Assembly (NCBI RefSeq): GCF_000730565.1 | Contig: NZ_BBIQ01000006.1 | Coordinates: 1 to 64,000 of the forward strand | Direction: 5' to 3' | DNA length: 64,000 nt | Source of the DNA: Pseudomonas fulva NBRC 16637 = DSM 17717 | GTDB taxonomy: Bacteria; Pseudomonadota; Gammaproteobacteria; Pseudomonadales; Pseudomonadaceae | In this document: positions 9,195-17,835 of the stretch, piece after piece | How positions within the stretch are numbered: the first letter of the stretch is position 1 | Layout: each line of letters starts with the position of its first letter | Translations under genes and position numbers: made by a program | Notes under the pieces: model-generated | The model's input: the letters and a program-made list of their open reading frames with translations, nothing else | Told to the model about the DNA's origin: nothing | The model's database searches: none

Positions 9195-10409
9195 ATGACG
9201 ATACGTATCGGCCTGTTGCCGCAAGTCGCCGCAGCGCACTTTGTCAGCCACCTGCACATCATGGTGCTGGCGGCGCTCTTTCCGCTGCTGCCTGCTTTTT
9301 TGAACGTGGATTATGTGGCGTTGGGCCTGGCCCTCAGCGTGTTCAACATCGTCACCGCGCTGGTGCAGGCCCCCATGGGGTTTGCCGTCGATCGCCATGG
9401 CGCCCGGCGCCTGCTGCTGATGGCCCTGGCCTTGGGCAGTTGCAGTTTCCTGTTGATTGCCCTGCTGCCCGGCTACACCTGCCTGCTGGTGGGCATGGCG
9501 CTGGCGGGGGTGGCCAATGCCGTCTACCACCCCGCCGACTACGCCCTGCTGTCCCGACACATCAACCCTGCGCACATCGGCAAGGCGTTCTCGGTGCACA
9601 CCTTTGCAGGTTTTCTGGGCGCGGCGGTGGCCCCGGTGTTGCTGCTGGGGGTGGCGGTGGCCAGCGGCCCGGCCATGGCCTTCGCGACCGCAGCGTTGGT
9701 GGGCTTTGCAGCACTGGCCCTGCTGTTGATACCCGGCTCGGCACTGGCCCAGGTCAGTGACGCGCCGCCCGCTCCGGCACCCAAGCCCGTGCAGGCGCAA
9801 CGCGTGGCGCTGCTCTCGCCGATGATCATCAGCCTGACGCTGCTGTTCGTGCTGCTGAACCTGAGCACTGGCGCCATCGAAAAGTTTTCCGTCGCGGCCC
9901 TGATGCAGGGCCAGGGCGTGGCCTTGTACTGGGCCAACTCGGCCTTGACCGCCTTCCTGTTCGCCAGCGCATTCGGCGTGCTGGCAGGCGGTGCACTGGC
10001 CGACCGCACCCAGCGTCACGGGGTGGTGGCGGCCAGCGCTTTTGGGGTGGCGTGCATGCTGATGTTGCTGGTGGCCACGGCGGGCCTGAGCGAGCCGCTC
10101 TTGCTCGCCGTGCTGGGCCTGGCGGGCTTTTTGACTGGCGTGATCGCCCCGTCACGGGACATGCTGGTACGGGCTGCCGCCACCAAAGGGGCTGAAGGCA
10201 AGACCTTCGGCATCGTGTCCACGGGTTTCAACATCGGCGGCGCCATCGGGCCAGTCGGGTTCGGCTGGTTGCTGGACCAGGGCCACCCCAACGCGATTTT
10301 CTGGGCCAGTGCCGCCTTCATGGGCCTGACCGTGGCCCTGACATTGTTGCAGGAATGGGTAATGGCGCGGCAGCGCAAAGTCACTGCCCTGCAACTTTCA
10401 TTTAAATGA
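9195..10409 (+). CDS. MFS transporter, probable exporter
   Basis: The 404-residue protein has about twelve hydrophobic segments and the MFS loop 2-3 signature FAVDRHGARRLLL near residue 60, with a second partial copy (ALADRTQRHGV) after the middle loop. ATG 9195 begins at a natural N-terminus (MTIRIGLLPQVAAAHFVSHL); the longer upstream frame is non-hydrophobic. It heads the rightward gene set that continues with the N-oxygenase 123 bases later. A single MFS carrier beside biosynthetic genes usually exports the product, which is the likeliest role here, but no substrate can be inferred. Confidence 0.88.
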   Translation: MTIRIGLLPQVAAAHFVSHLHIMVLAALFPLLPAFLNVDYVALGLALSVFNIVTALVQAPMGFAVDRHGARRLLLMALALGSCSFLLIALLPGYTCLLVGMALAGVANAVYHPADYALLSRHINPAHIGKAFSVHTFAGFLGAAVAPVLLLGVAVASGPAMAFATAALVGFAALALLLIPGSALAQVSDAPPAPAPKPVQAQRVALLSPMIISLTLLFVLLNLSTGAIEKFSVAALMQGQGVALYWANSALTAFLFASAFGVLAGGALADRTQRHGVVAASAFGVACMLMLLVATAGLSEPLLLAVLGLAGFLTGVIAPSRDMLVRAAATKGAEGKTFGIVSTGFNIGGAIGPVGFGWLLDQGHPNAIFWASAAFMGLTVALTLLQEWVMARQRKVTALQLSFK

Positions 10410-10532
10410 CCTGACGCAATAATAACGACACATTTGTACCGCAAACTTGAAGGGCGCCGCCCGCACCTGTGTGTGCCAGCCAGCCGGCGTAATCAAACTG
10501 AACAACGACAACCGATAGCCTGGAGTTTTAAC

Positions 10533-11495
10533 ATGGATGTTAACCATAGCGGTACCGATGATGCAGTTAAAGGCATGCTCGCCAAACTTTCAACCCTGTG
10601 GAAAACCCGCGCTGCCGTGAACCAGCCACAACCCGATTACTGGGGCCTGGCGTTCGATGCCAACAAGAACGACTTCAGCCATTCACTGCTGCCGTTTCGC
10701 AACCACCAGGCCTGGCTTGAAGCCCCCAAGGACTTGCAGTCCAAGTGCATGTCCTACGCCTGGGGCATTTATAACCTCAAGACCATTTATATTGAATGCA
10801 ATGTGGTGGTGCCGGCCTGCGAAGACATTATCAAGACCCCGCCCCACAGCCATAACCGCGCACTGCTGCAAGATGTAATGTCTCAAGCCCTGCTCGATGA
10901 AGCCCTGCATACACGCATGTCGATCATGGCCTGCAACTATATCTACGACATGCGCCAACTTACCCCCTTGGACTTCAGCGCCTTCAACCTGGTGACCTGG
11001 CGCGAAGCGCTGCTGGCCAACTGCACCGCCGAATGGGAACGCCGCCTGACCCGCTTCGGCATCGCCTGCGCCAGCGAAACGCTGATCACCGACTACCTCA
11101 AGACCATGGCCGAAGACACCACCATCCAGTCGGTCTGCCACGAGGTCACCCGCACCCACGCCATGGACGAGTGGAGCCACTCCAGCGTGTTCAGCTTCGT
11201 CGCCACCGACATCGTCAACGGACTGACCCGCAAGGAACGCCTGTACCTGCGCTCGATCATCCTGCGCACCGTGCAGATGTTCGCCAACAACGAGATGGGC
11301 GCCTGGTCGCGGGTGTTCGACATGCTGGGCTTCCCCAACGGCAACGAGATCCTGCACGACGTGGGCGACAACAACGAGATCAGCGTCTATACCGACTCCC
11401 TCGAAGCCCTGGTCAACCGCATCGGCCTGGCCGGCAATGGCCTGGAGAGCGCCGAACAGGCCGTCGAACAGTTGCGCGAGAGGGCTAGCGCATGA
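10533..11495 (+). CDS. AurF-type diiron N-oxygenase
   Basis: The 320-residue protein carries the metal ligands of AurF-type ferritin-fold diiron oxygenases with matching spacing. Glu88 (YIECN) is followed exactly 35 residues later by Glu123 in DEALH126; then come Glu182, His209, Glu213 and His216 (HAMDEWSH). The spacings 27, 4 and 7 equal those of E196, H223, E227 and H230 in AurF. AurF, CmlI and ObaC oxidise amines to hydroxylamine or nitro groups with O2 and two external electrons. The start is ATG 10533 with TGGAG seven bases upstream. The stop overlaps the next gene, a reductase-ferredoxin fusion, which is the obvious electron donor. The amine substrate is unknown. Confidence 0.88.
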   Translation: MDVNHSGTDDAVKGMLAKLSTLWKTRAAVNQPQPDYWGLAFDANKNDFSHSLLPFRNHQAWLEAPKDLQSKCMSYAWGIYNLKTIYIECNVVVPACEDIIKTPPHSHNRALLQDVMSQALLDEALHTRMSIMACNYIYDMRQLTPLDFSAFNLVTWREALLANCTAEWERRLTRFGIACASETLITDYLKTMAEDTTIQSVCHEVTRTHAMDEWSHSSVFSFVATDIVNGLTRKERLYLRSIILRTVQMFANNEMGAWSRVFDMLGFPNGNEILHDVGDNNEISVYTDSLEALVNRIGLAGNGLESAEQAVEQLRERASA

Positions 11496-12553
11496 GTACC
11501 CCGACAGGCTTTGAAGCCGTGTGCGAGCATGTCAGCAGCGAGACCGCGCAGATCAAGGTATTTGGCCTGCGCGTACTCAACGCCTCCAGCGCCTTTCTGG
11601 CAGACCTTGTGCCCGGCCGGCACGTGGCGTTGCAGGCAACGGACCTGTCCGGCGCCCGTCAGCAACGGCTGTACTCCATCACCCGCAGGCTTGGCAACGA
11701 CCAGTTCGAGCTGGCGATCAAGCGCGAAGGCCGTGGCGGGGTCTCGGACCAGCTGCACGCCACCTGCCAGCCCGGCGCGCGTTTCGACGTGCAGTTCGCC
11801 GCAGGTGACATCACCCTGGCTTCGGTCCAGGCCTGCCGCCACGTCGGCCTGCTGGCAGGCGGCATCGGCATCACCCTGCCGATCGCCCTGCTGCGCGGGC
11901 TGCACGAGCGCGCCCTGCGCGGCTTGAACGTGCCCCAGGTCAGCCTGCTGCTGTGCGTGCCGTCCATTGCCGACATCCCGTTCCTGCACGAATTGCTGCA
12001 ACTGGAACTGAGCTGCCCCTGGTTCGACCTGCAGGTGTTCGTCACCCGCGAAGCGGTGCACGGCAAAGGCCACTTCAAGGCCGGCCGCCCGCAAGCCCAG
12101 GACCTGCAAGCACTGGGCAACCCGGACAGCGTGGTGATCTGTGGCAGCCACGGCTTCGCCCAGTGCATGCGCGAGCACCTGCTGGCGTTGTTCCCCACCT
12201 GCCCCTTGCTGATCGAGTCCTTCACCCCACCAGCCGCCTCTGCCCCGGCCACGCCAGACGATGCCCAGGCCGAAAGCCCCTTGCGCCTGCACCTTCAGCA
12301 CAACGACCAGGTGCTGGAGCCCGCCGCGGGCAAGAGCCTGCTGGAGATGCTGGAAACCAGCGGCATCGCCGTGCGCAGCCTGTGCCGCGCCGGCCTCTGC
12401 GGCCACTGCCGGCTGAAAGTGTCGGAAGGCGAGTACACCGTCGAACCCGACTTCTGCCTGACCGACCAGGACAAGCGCGACGGCCATGCCCTGGCCTGCT
12501 GCACCTTCCCCAAGGCCGGTACGATCAAGGTCGACCTCAACCCAACGGCGTAA
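11492..12553 (+). CDS. Ferredoxin reductase fused to a C-terminal 2Fe-2S ferredoxin
   Basis: The 353-residue protein has an FAD-binding barrel (residues ~1-105, RLYSITRR flavin motif), an NAD(P)-binding domain (~110-235, GLLAGGIGITLPIAL and VVICGSHGF) and a plant-type ferredoxin domain (~265-353). The iron-sulphur cysteines are in CRAGLCGHCRL with a distal Cys in ALACC. It overlaps the N-oxygenase gene by four bases (ATGA), so the two are almost certainly co-translated. Its role would be to pass electrons from NAD(P)H to the diiron centre. It resembles the reductase components of class IB and III oxygenases. Confidence 0.9.
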   Translation: MSTPTGFEAVCEHVSSETAQIKVFGLRVLNASSAFLADLVPGRHVALQATDLSGARQQRLYSITRRLGNDQFELAIKREGRGGVSDQLHATCQPGARFDVQFAAGDITLASVQACRHVGLLAGGIGITLPIALLRGLHERALRGLNVPQVSLLLCVPSIADIPFLHELLQLELSCPWFDLQVFVTREAVHGKGHFKAGRPQAQDLQALGNPDSVVICGSHGFAQCMREHLLALFPTCPLLIESFTPPAASAPATPDDAQAESPLRLHLQHNDQVLEPAAGKSLLEMLETSGIAVRSLCRAGLCGHCRLKVSEGEYTVEPDFCLTDQDKRDGHALACCTFPKAGTIKVDLNPTA

Positions 12554-12589
12554 ACCGCGCCCTCACTCCTTTCATCATCGGGTTTGCAC

Positions 12590-13285
12590 ATGAAAACAGC
12601 CATCGCACTGCGCCACATCCACTTCGAAGACGTCGGCACCCTGGCCCCTGTTCTGAGTGAGGCCGGCTACAGCCTCACCTACATCGACCCCACCGTCGAA
12701 ACCCTCCAGGTCGAACAGGTGATGCAGGCCGACCTGCTGATCGTGCTGGGCGGCCCCATTGGCGCCTACGACGAAAAGCCCTACCCCTTCCTCAAGGCCG
12801 AGCTCGAGCTGGTGCGCCAACGCATTGAGTCCGGCAAGCCCCTGCTGGGCATCTGCCTGGGTGCACAACTGATCGCCCGCGCCATGAACGCCAAGGTCTA
12901 CCCCATGGGCGTCAAGGAAATCGGCTTCTCGCCGCTTACCCTCACCGCCGAAGGCCAGCAATCGCCGCTTGCCGAACTGGGCGACGTACCCGTGCTGCAC
13001 TGGCATGGCGACCAGTTCGACATCCCCCAGGGCGCCGTGCTGCTGGCCAAGACCGATATTTGCGCGCACCAGGCCTTTGCCTTGGACAACCGCATCCTGG
13101 GCCTGCAATGCCATCTGGAAGCCGACCCCGCCCGCATTGAGCAATGGCTGGTAGGCCACGCCAACGAAGTCGGCCAGACCGCCCTGGACCCCATCGCCCT
13201 GCGCTCGGCCGCCGCCGAACTTGGCGAGCGCCTGACCCAAGCCGCCGCCCGCGTGATGCGCGCCTGGCTCGCCAACCTGAAGTAA
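12590..13285 (+). CDS. Class I glutamine amidotransferase (GuaA glutaminase-like)
   Basis: The 231-residue protein is a stand-alone class I GATase domain that releases ammonia from glutamine. The nucleophile Cys89 lies in GICLGAQ, and His175 and Glu177 in QCHLEAD complete the triad. ATG 12590 is used; a TTG two codons upstream is not needed. It follows the reductase by 36 bases in the rightward set. Stand-alone GATases of this type, often annotated GMP synthase-like, accompany amination or amide-forming steps in secondary pathways. No partner amidotransferase domain is seen, so it could also be a gamma-glutamyl hydrolase. Confidence 0.85.
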   Translation: MKTAIALRHIHFEDVGTLAPVLSEAGYSLTYIDPTVETLQVEQVMQADLLIVLGGPIGAYDEKPYPFLKAELELVRQRIESGKPLLGICLGAQLIARAMNAKVYPMGVKEIGFSPLTLTAEGQQSPLAELGDVPVLHWHGDQFDIPQGAVLLAKTDICAHQAFALDNRILGLQCHLEADPARIEQWLVGHANEVGQTALDPIALRSAAAELGERLTQAAARVMRAWLANLK

Positions 13286-13342
13286 CCCGCTGCACCACCA
13301 CCGCATGAAAACAACAAAGTCATCAAGGATGAGGCACGCCCC

Positions 13343-13711
13343 ATGATCGTCGTATTGTTCGAGTTGCAAGCACTGCCCGGCCAGGGCGAAACCTACGTTG
13401 ACCTGGTCAACAAGCTCACCCCCCTGCTCAAGCCCATGGAAGGGTTCATCTCGGTAGAGTGCTTCCAGAGCACCCTCAACCCCAAGAAAGTGATGTCGGT
13501 GACCACCTGGCGCGACGAAGAAGCCGTGGTGCAATGGCGCAACGTCACCGCCCACCTCTCCGCCCAACGCGCCGGCCGCGACAAGATCTTCGACGACTAC
13601 CGCGTGCGCGTCACCTCGGTCATCCGCGACTATGGCCTGCGCGACCGCGACCAGGCGCCCTACAACGAAGTCGTAGACGGCACCCGTCCCACCGCCTGCC
13701 CAGTAGCCTAA
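13343..13711 (+). CDS. Antibiotic biosynthesis monooxygenase (ABM) domain protein
   Basis: The 122-residue protein is a small ferredoxin-like alpha/beta dimer of the ABM family. It shows the typical opening (MIVVLFELQALPGQ), a central GFISVECFQS strand and the MSVTTWRDEEAVVQWR segment. Members act as cofactor-free monooxygenases, heme-degrading enzymes or simple binding proteins. It is the last gene of the rightward set, 57 bases after the GATase and followed by a strong inverted repeat. Its presence supports a tailoring oxidation, but catalysis is not shown by the sequence. Confidence 0.82.
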   Translation: MIVVLFELQALPGQGETYVDLVNKLTPLLKPMEGFISVECFQSTLNPKKVMSVTTWRDEEAVVQWRNVTAHLSAQRAGRDKIFDDYRVRVTSVIRDYGLRDRDQAPYNEVVDGTRPTACPVA

Positions 13712-13712
13712 C

Positions 13713-13801
13713 CCCCGGCGAGGCCGCCCCCCCCTTTTTCCACTGTGGGAGCGGCCTCGCCGGGGCGCCGGACCGGCCGCGATGGGCCGCAAAGCGGCCC
13801 C
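13713..13801. repeat. Inverted repeat and REP element after the ABM gene
   Basis: CCCCGGCGAGGCCGC (13713-13727) and GCGGCCTCGCCGGGG (13751-13765) are a perfect 15-bp inverted repeat. A REP core with GCGATGGGCCGC and AAGCGGCCCC follows. The hairpin directly after the stop codon may also end transcription of the rightward operon. Confidence 0.75.
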
Positions 13802-13936
13802 TTCCCACTCTGCTCTCCAGCAACATCCCGCCACAAACCCTCATGCCATCCCGCCACCATCAAAACGGAACTGTCAGCCAAGCGGCACAGTCCACTTTTA
13901 CAGGCCCACCTACCAGAGGCCACAGAGGAGACTCCC

Positions 13937-14230
13937 ATGAAAGGTACCGCGCTTTCGGCCCTGTTCGCGGCCGCTACCCTGCTCGCTTCGCCGGCCTTCG
14001 CTGCCGAAAAAGACCTGTGCGCCCTGAACCTGCAGGAAATCAACGACACCATGGCCACCGCCGGAGCCACCTCGGAAGGCCTCAAAACGCAAATCGATGA
14101 TGAAGTGACCAAGGCCAAAGCTGCCCAGGCAAAAGGCAATGACAAGGAGTGCATTGCAATCACTCAAAAAGCCCTGACCACGCTGCAAAACACCAACAAA
14201 GGCAGCGGCTCGAGCAGCGGCGGCGCCTGA
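13937..14230 (+). CDS. Small exported protein of unknown function
   Basis: The 97-residue product has a clear signal peptide (MKGTALSALFAAATLLASPAFA, cleavage after AFA) and a mature part of about 75 residues with two cysteines (CALNL, KECIAI), a helical middle and a Gly/Ser tail. GAGGAG seven bases before ATG 13937 supports the start. It lies alone between the REP region and ssrA. The cysteine spacing suggests one disulphide bond in the periplasm. I do not recognise a characterised family. Confidence 0.75.
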   Translation: MKGTALSALFAAATLLASPAFAAEKDLCALNLQEINDTMATAGATSEGLKTQIDDEVTKAKAAQAKGNDKECIAITQKALTTLQNTNKGSGSSSGGA

Positions 14231-14280
14231 TGCATCGCGCGGGTGAGCGCTCAGCTGTCGACGCCGCCCGCGCAATGCCG

Positions 14281-14286
14281 TATACT
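14281..14286 (+). promoter_or_regulatory. Putative -10 box of the tmRNA promoter
   Basis: TATACT lies 43 bases before the mature 5' end of tmRNA, a reasonable distance for a precursor with a 5' leader. The -35 region (TGTCGA near 14257) is weak. Confidence 0.45.
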
Positions 14287-14328
14287 CCGGTTCACGTGCC
14301 GTAAGGTGCGTTAGCTTAGAGCTAGTGT

Positions 14329-14720
14329 GGGGCCGATTAGGATTCGACGCCGGTAGCGAAACTCTAGGTGCATGCCGAGTTGGTAACAGAACTCGTAAAT
14401 CCACTGTTGCAACTTTCTATAGTTGCCAATGACGAAAACTACGAGGGCTACGCTCTCGCTGCGTAAGCAGCTGAGCCCGCTCTCCTGGTAGCTTCGGCTC
14501 CAGCAATCACCAGGGGATGCCTGTAAACCCGAAGTGATTGTCATACAGAACAGGATCGTCGTGTAGCACGTTGGGGGCAAAGCGACTAAAACTTACCCAA
14601 CTCGTCCAAAGCACCCTGCCCGTCGGGCGGCTGCGGATTAACTCAGTAGACACGGCTAAGCATGTAGTACCGACAGCGGAGTACTGGCGGACGGGGGTTC
14701 AAATCCCCCCGGCTCCACCA
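14329..14720 (+). ncRNA. ssrA: tmRNA
   Basis: The RNA begins GGGGCCGATTAGGATTCGACG and ends with an acceptor and T-arm, GGGGGTTCAAATCCCCCCGGCTCCACCA, with the CCA encoded. The GGGGCCG 5' end pairs with CGGCTCC at the 3' end to form the tRNA-like acceptor stem. The tag reading frame runs 14425-14466 and encodes ANDENYEGYALAA followed by TAA. The molecule rescues stalled ribosomes with SmpB. The 3' end is a classic integration site for tyrosine-recombinase islands, and integrase fragments follow within 550 bases. Confidence 0.97.
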
Positions 14721-14733
14721 AATTGACGAAGGA

Positions 14734-14757
14734 AGGCGCCTGTGGGCGTCTTTTTTT
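14734..14757 (+). terminator. Rho-independent terminator of ssrA
   Basis: AGGCGCC and GGGCGTCT form a 7-bp stem (one G-U pair) with loop TGT, followed by a run of seven T. It begins 14 bases after the tmRNA CCA end. Confidence 0.8.
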
Positions 14758-15002
14758 GTGGGCGCTTTTTTGTGTGCACGCTTTAAAGGTAGAAAGGTTC
14801 GCCTGCCTCAACGGCAGCGGCAAATTCATCCTTGTCCATCGGCGATACCCTCATTTGGTAAGGGCATTACAGGACGCGTCGCACAGCTGTCCTGCTATTC
14901 AGGCTCAGTTATAGGCTTGCCTCAGCTCTCCCGCTCGAGCATCCGCCCGTGCGAGCAGGTCGGATAGCACCATGGCGGCGCGCTGCTATTCGACGATTAT
15001 TT
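14758..15002. other. Island edge without a convincing gene
   Basis: Short open frames here have no ribosome site or recognisable content. The stretch probably holds decayed DNA from the insertion junction. I found no direct repeat of the tmRNA 3' end in it. Confidence 0.4.
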
Positions 15003-15245
15003 CTAATCGGCCTGAAACGAATCGTGTAATCGCTCACAAGTTTCATCAGATGTGATGGGGCAATCAAGTGTCGCCGCCAGTGCTTTTTTCTCCTCAACTG
15101 ATTGATCACGAACGGCTACCAGCACACGAGCTGAATCACTACTCTTCGCATCTGCAATTTGACTGCTCCAGATGCCAATCTTCTGAGTCAGGCTTTTCGA
15201 GCATCCTCCAGGGGATATGTCTTCCACTTTGGGTTGCCGAGCCAT
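15003..15245 (-). CDS. Hypothetical 80-residue protein
   Basis: ATG 15245 gives MARQPKVEDISPGGCSKSL followed by a short polar helical protein. There is no good ribosome site, and the start lies beside the integrase remnant on the other strand. I do not recognise a family. It may be a small island-borne gene or part of the decayed junction. Confidence 0.3.
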   Translation of the reverse strand: MARQPKVEDISPGGCSKSLTQKIGIWSSQIADAKSSDSARVLVAVRDQSVEEKKALAATLDCPITSDETCERLHDSFQAD

Positions 15246-15253
15246 GTTAATCA

Positions 15254-15442
15254 ATGGGAGATCATGACCGGGGTGTTTGGTGCCGCGAGCGCGTCGTGCT
15301 CAAGCCTACCACCACTAATCTGAAAAAGGCCCAGCAGCATAAGGCGGAGATTGAGCACGCGATTGCTCAAGGGGCGTTCGACTACGCCATTATGTTCCCA
15401 GGCTATCCCCTGGCGTCCAAGTTTGCACCGGAAACGAGCTAG
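15254..15442 (+). pseudogene. N-terminal fragment of a phage/island integrase
   Basis: The 62-codon frame reads GVWCRERVVLKPTTTNLKKA then QHKAEIEHAIAQGAFDYAIMFP. That is the arm-type DNA-binding region (DUF3596-like) found at the N-terminus of tyrosine-recombinase integrases. It stops after residue 62, so the SAM-like and catalytic domains are missing. Its position just after ssrA identifies it as the remains of the enzyme that inserted an element at the tmRNA 3' end. Confidence 0.65.
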
Positions 15443-15447
15443 AGGGG

Positions 15448-15653
15448 TGGCCGCCATTGTTCTGTTGACCCGAACAACTGGTATGCGCCTACGCGAAGCT
15501 ATCCTGGCGGACCTGCCGCGCTTGCGCCGTGAAGCCGAACTCTTAGGCCGCATTAATATCCAGGACGGCACCAAAGGCGGCCGTTCAGGGGCGTCGGCGC
15601 CACGACAGATAATGTTCAATGATGAGGTGAAGGCGGCGCTCGTTACCGCGTAA
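15448..15653 (+). pseudogene. Fragment of a second tyrosine recombinase
   Basis: The frame contains RTTGMRLREAILADLPRLRR, which resembles box I of a tyrosine recombinase (catalytic Arg in TGMRLREA), then LLGRINIQDGTKGGRSG. It ends after ALVTA with a stop and lacks the HxxR and Tyr boxes. The style differs from the preceding N-terminal fragment, so two different integrases have probably left debris here. Confidence 0.5.
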
Positions 15654-15689
15654 AGCACACCAGCAAATTTTATTTATATACACAGTTAC

Positions 15690-17606
15690 TCAGTCTCTAG
15701 TCTCAGCAGTGCACAATAGTCCGTCTGTCGACACTGCTGAGATGCGTTCACCTAGGAATTTTAAAACTTTGTAAAGATTCTGCAGACCTTGGGCCGAGAA
15801 TACCTCAACCGACGTATCCGCCCTGTACAAGTACTCTGCCAAGATCAGGCCGTACTGAGCCTTGGTAGGTACGGAGCTCAATCTCAGGCTCTCCTGAGCA
15901 GCCTCCATGCTGTCTTTCCCCAAGAGCGCTTCAAGCGCCATTCCTTCGAACGAGGCATCGATATCTGCCAGGGTGATCACCATCTGCTCGGGCAAGATCC
16001 ATTCTTCTCGATAGCGATCTCGGGCTTTTCGACCTTCCTTATCGTCATCGAGCAGAACGATGAACTTCTCGCCGCGCCCCATGAGCAAGCTGATCAGGTT
16101 ACCTGACGCGCTTGAGCCGACGCCTGGAATCAGGTTGAAGCACAGCTTGCCTCCTGTCCGCAATGCTGCGGCCTTGAGCGCGTAGTAATCCGAGATTCCT
16201 TCCAGGATCACGCACGGTGAAGTCCCTACAATTTCAGGAACGACATACTGCAGGCGGTCAATCACTGGCTGGAAATAATGTGTACGGGTAGGGAAGGAAT
16301 TCAGGTATTGCTTGTACTTGATCGCGTTCACTTCAGCAGGTGTGAAGTCGAGATCATAGTCCTCATCATCGCCTTGCCCTGCCGGACGGTTCTCGATGAT
16401 GTAAGCCCCAGACAACCACTTCGGGTTCACCATGTGGTGGCTATGGGTTGAGTAGATGATCTTGTCGCCGCTGGCCGCCATCTTCTCGAAGTAGCCCAGC
16501 AGCTCAGCCTGAGCGCGGGAGTGCAGGTTAGCAGCAGGTTCGTCAAAGACGTAGATTTTGTGTTGATTTTCACGTTCGAGCTTAAAGCCCGTGAGCAGCA
16601 AGAATGTGAAAAACCATCTGAAGCCGATCGATCGCTCGGCGATTTGATAGGTCGTGTCGCGGTTACTCACGACAAACGATACGATCACTGTGGGATCATT
16701 AGCGCCGCCGACTATCCACTTGAGGTCGACCCGTTTCGCCGTGGCATTGCGCGACAGAACGCGCCGCCAACCGCCAATCACTTCAACAGAAAGCGCGTTG
16801 GAGACCTGTTGGAAGACATTATCAATCTGGTATTTTTCTGGGCTTCGCTGGAATTTCTCATACCAATCGGCACCGTAATTAGCCCGATACGTCTCGATAG
16901 GTCTATTCACATCCCGGTCAATATCGAAGCCAGCGAATTTTATGATGCGCTCGACAATCTCCCGATAATGCCTCTTCTCGTAACCCTCATAACCGTCGGA
17001 TGCGAGCGAAATTTGCTCAGGCACATTGATCAAAAACGTCGGAAAATACGCGACCTTCGGTATCGACGCCTCGATCAGTTCAGCCGTACGCTTCCAAAGA
17101 TTTTCGTCTTCATCATCCGGCTGAGCATAAACCTCAAACTCCCCTTCCCCGTGTGACCTGACCCTGAAGTCGAACCCAAGGCTAGCAATCCTCGACTTCG
17201 GCTTACTGTTTTCGAAGCTGAACTCTCTTGCGATCTTGAAGGGTTTCGCTAGCGCCTCGGTGTCTACGTCCAACCCAGCACGACTCACCAGGGTCTTGAT
17301 CGACTCCAGATCATGCGCCTCAAGCTCAACGGTCGCAGCAATCGACACGGTGCCAGTAAATGCGCCTTTCTTGCTGGCGGGGATGAAGGTGAACTGATCT
17401 TTGTTTTCTGGACTGAAGAAGTAGAGCCTTGAAACCGACCGGTCGCTGCTCACAAACTGCGAGATGGCTTCCAATATCGTGGTTTTGCCACTTTCATTCA
17501 GTCCAATCAGTGTCACGACTGGGTTGTCCAATCGTCCTGCCAGCTCAATTCGTGTGCTAACAATCCCTTTGTAGTTCTTTATCTCAAAATCGAGGATTTT
17601 CGACAT
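15690..17606 (-). CDS. OLD-family ATPase/TOPRIM nuclease
   Basis: The 638-residue protein has an N-terminal SMC/RecF-like ATPase with Walker A GLNESGKTT (residues 35-43) and, far downstream, a Walker B/D-loop YVFDEPAANLHSRAQAEL. The C-terminal TOPRIM domain shows ILEGISDYYAL (catalytic Glu) and IVLLDDDKEG (acidic pair). OLD proteins are ATP-driven nucleases that often act in phage defence, alone or with helicase partners (Gabija, retron Eco8-like and others). ATG 17606 gives the natural opening MSKILDFEIKNYKGI; the longer frame adds unrelated residues. It diverges from the four-gene operon that starts 230 bases away. Its GC content looks lower than that of the flanking chromosome. Confidence 0.88.
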   Translation of the reverse strand: MSKILDFEIKNYKGIVSTRIELAGRLDNPVVTLIGLNESGKTTILEAISQFVSSDRSVSRLYFFSPENKDQFTFIPASKKGAFTGTVSIAATVELEAHDLESIKTLVSRAGLDVDTEALAKPFKIAREFSFENSKPKSRIASLGFDFRVRSHGEGEFEVYAQPDDEDENLWKRTAELIEASIPKVAYFPTFLINVPEQISLASDGYEGYEKRHYREIVERIIKFAGFDIDRDVNRPIETYRANYGADWYEKFQRSPEKYQIDNVFQQVSNALSVEVIGGWRRVLSRNATAKRVDLKWIVGGANDPTVIVSFVVSNRDTTYQIAERSIGFRWFFTFLLLTGFKLERENQHKIYVFDEPAANLHSRAQAELLGYFEKMAASGDKIIYSTHSHHMVNPKWLSGAYIIENRPAGQGDDEDYDLDFTPAEVNAIKYKQYLNSFPTRTHYFQPVIDRLQYVVPEIVGTSPCVILEGISDYYALKAAALRTGGKLCFNLIPGVGSSASGNLISLLMGRGEKFIVLLDDDKEGRKARDRYREEWILPEQMVITLADIDASFEGMALEALLGKDSMEAAQESLRLSSVPTKAQYGLILAEYLYRADTSVEVFSAQGLQNLYKVLKFLGERISAVSTDGLLCTAETRD

Positions 17607-17835
17607 CAGCGCACACGACCTTGTGTTGGCACGAATCGGAGCACAGCCAGGGCTATGTCTGGCCGGTTTGAACCCTGTAGATAGTGCCCCGCCAATCGGA
17701 CGCGGCCTCTTGGCAAATTGGATCCGACAGGGGTAGAGTGCTGGCACTCTAGCATCAAGTCGACCGCTGTCAACTGGCCTTGATTTGACGCCGGCCACTG
17801 TTGCGTTGGTTCACATAGGGAAGATGGGGAACGTA

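Noticed and set aside
13937-14230. Part of the putative biosynthetic cluster
   Set aside because: It lies beyond the terminator/REP hairpin with its own ribosome site and encodes a small exported protein with no link to the pathway.
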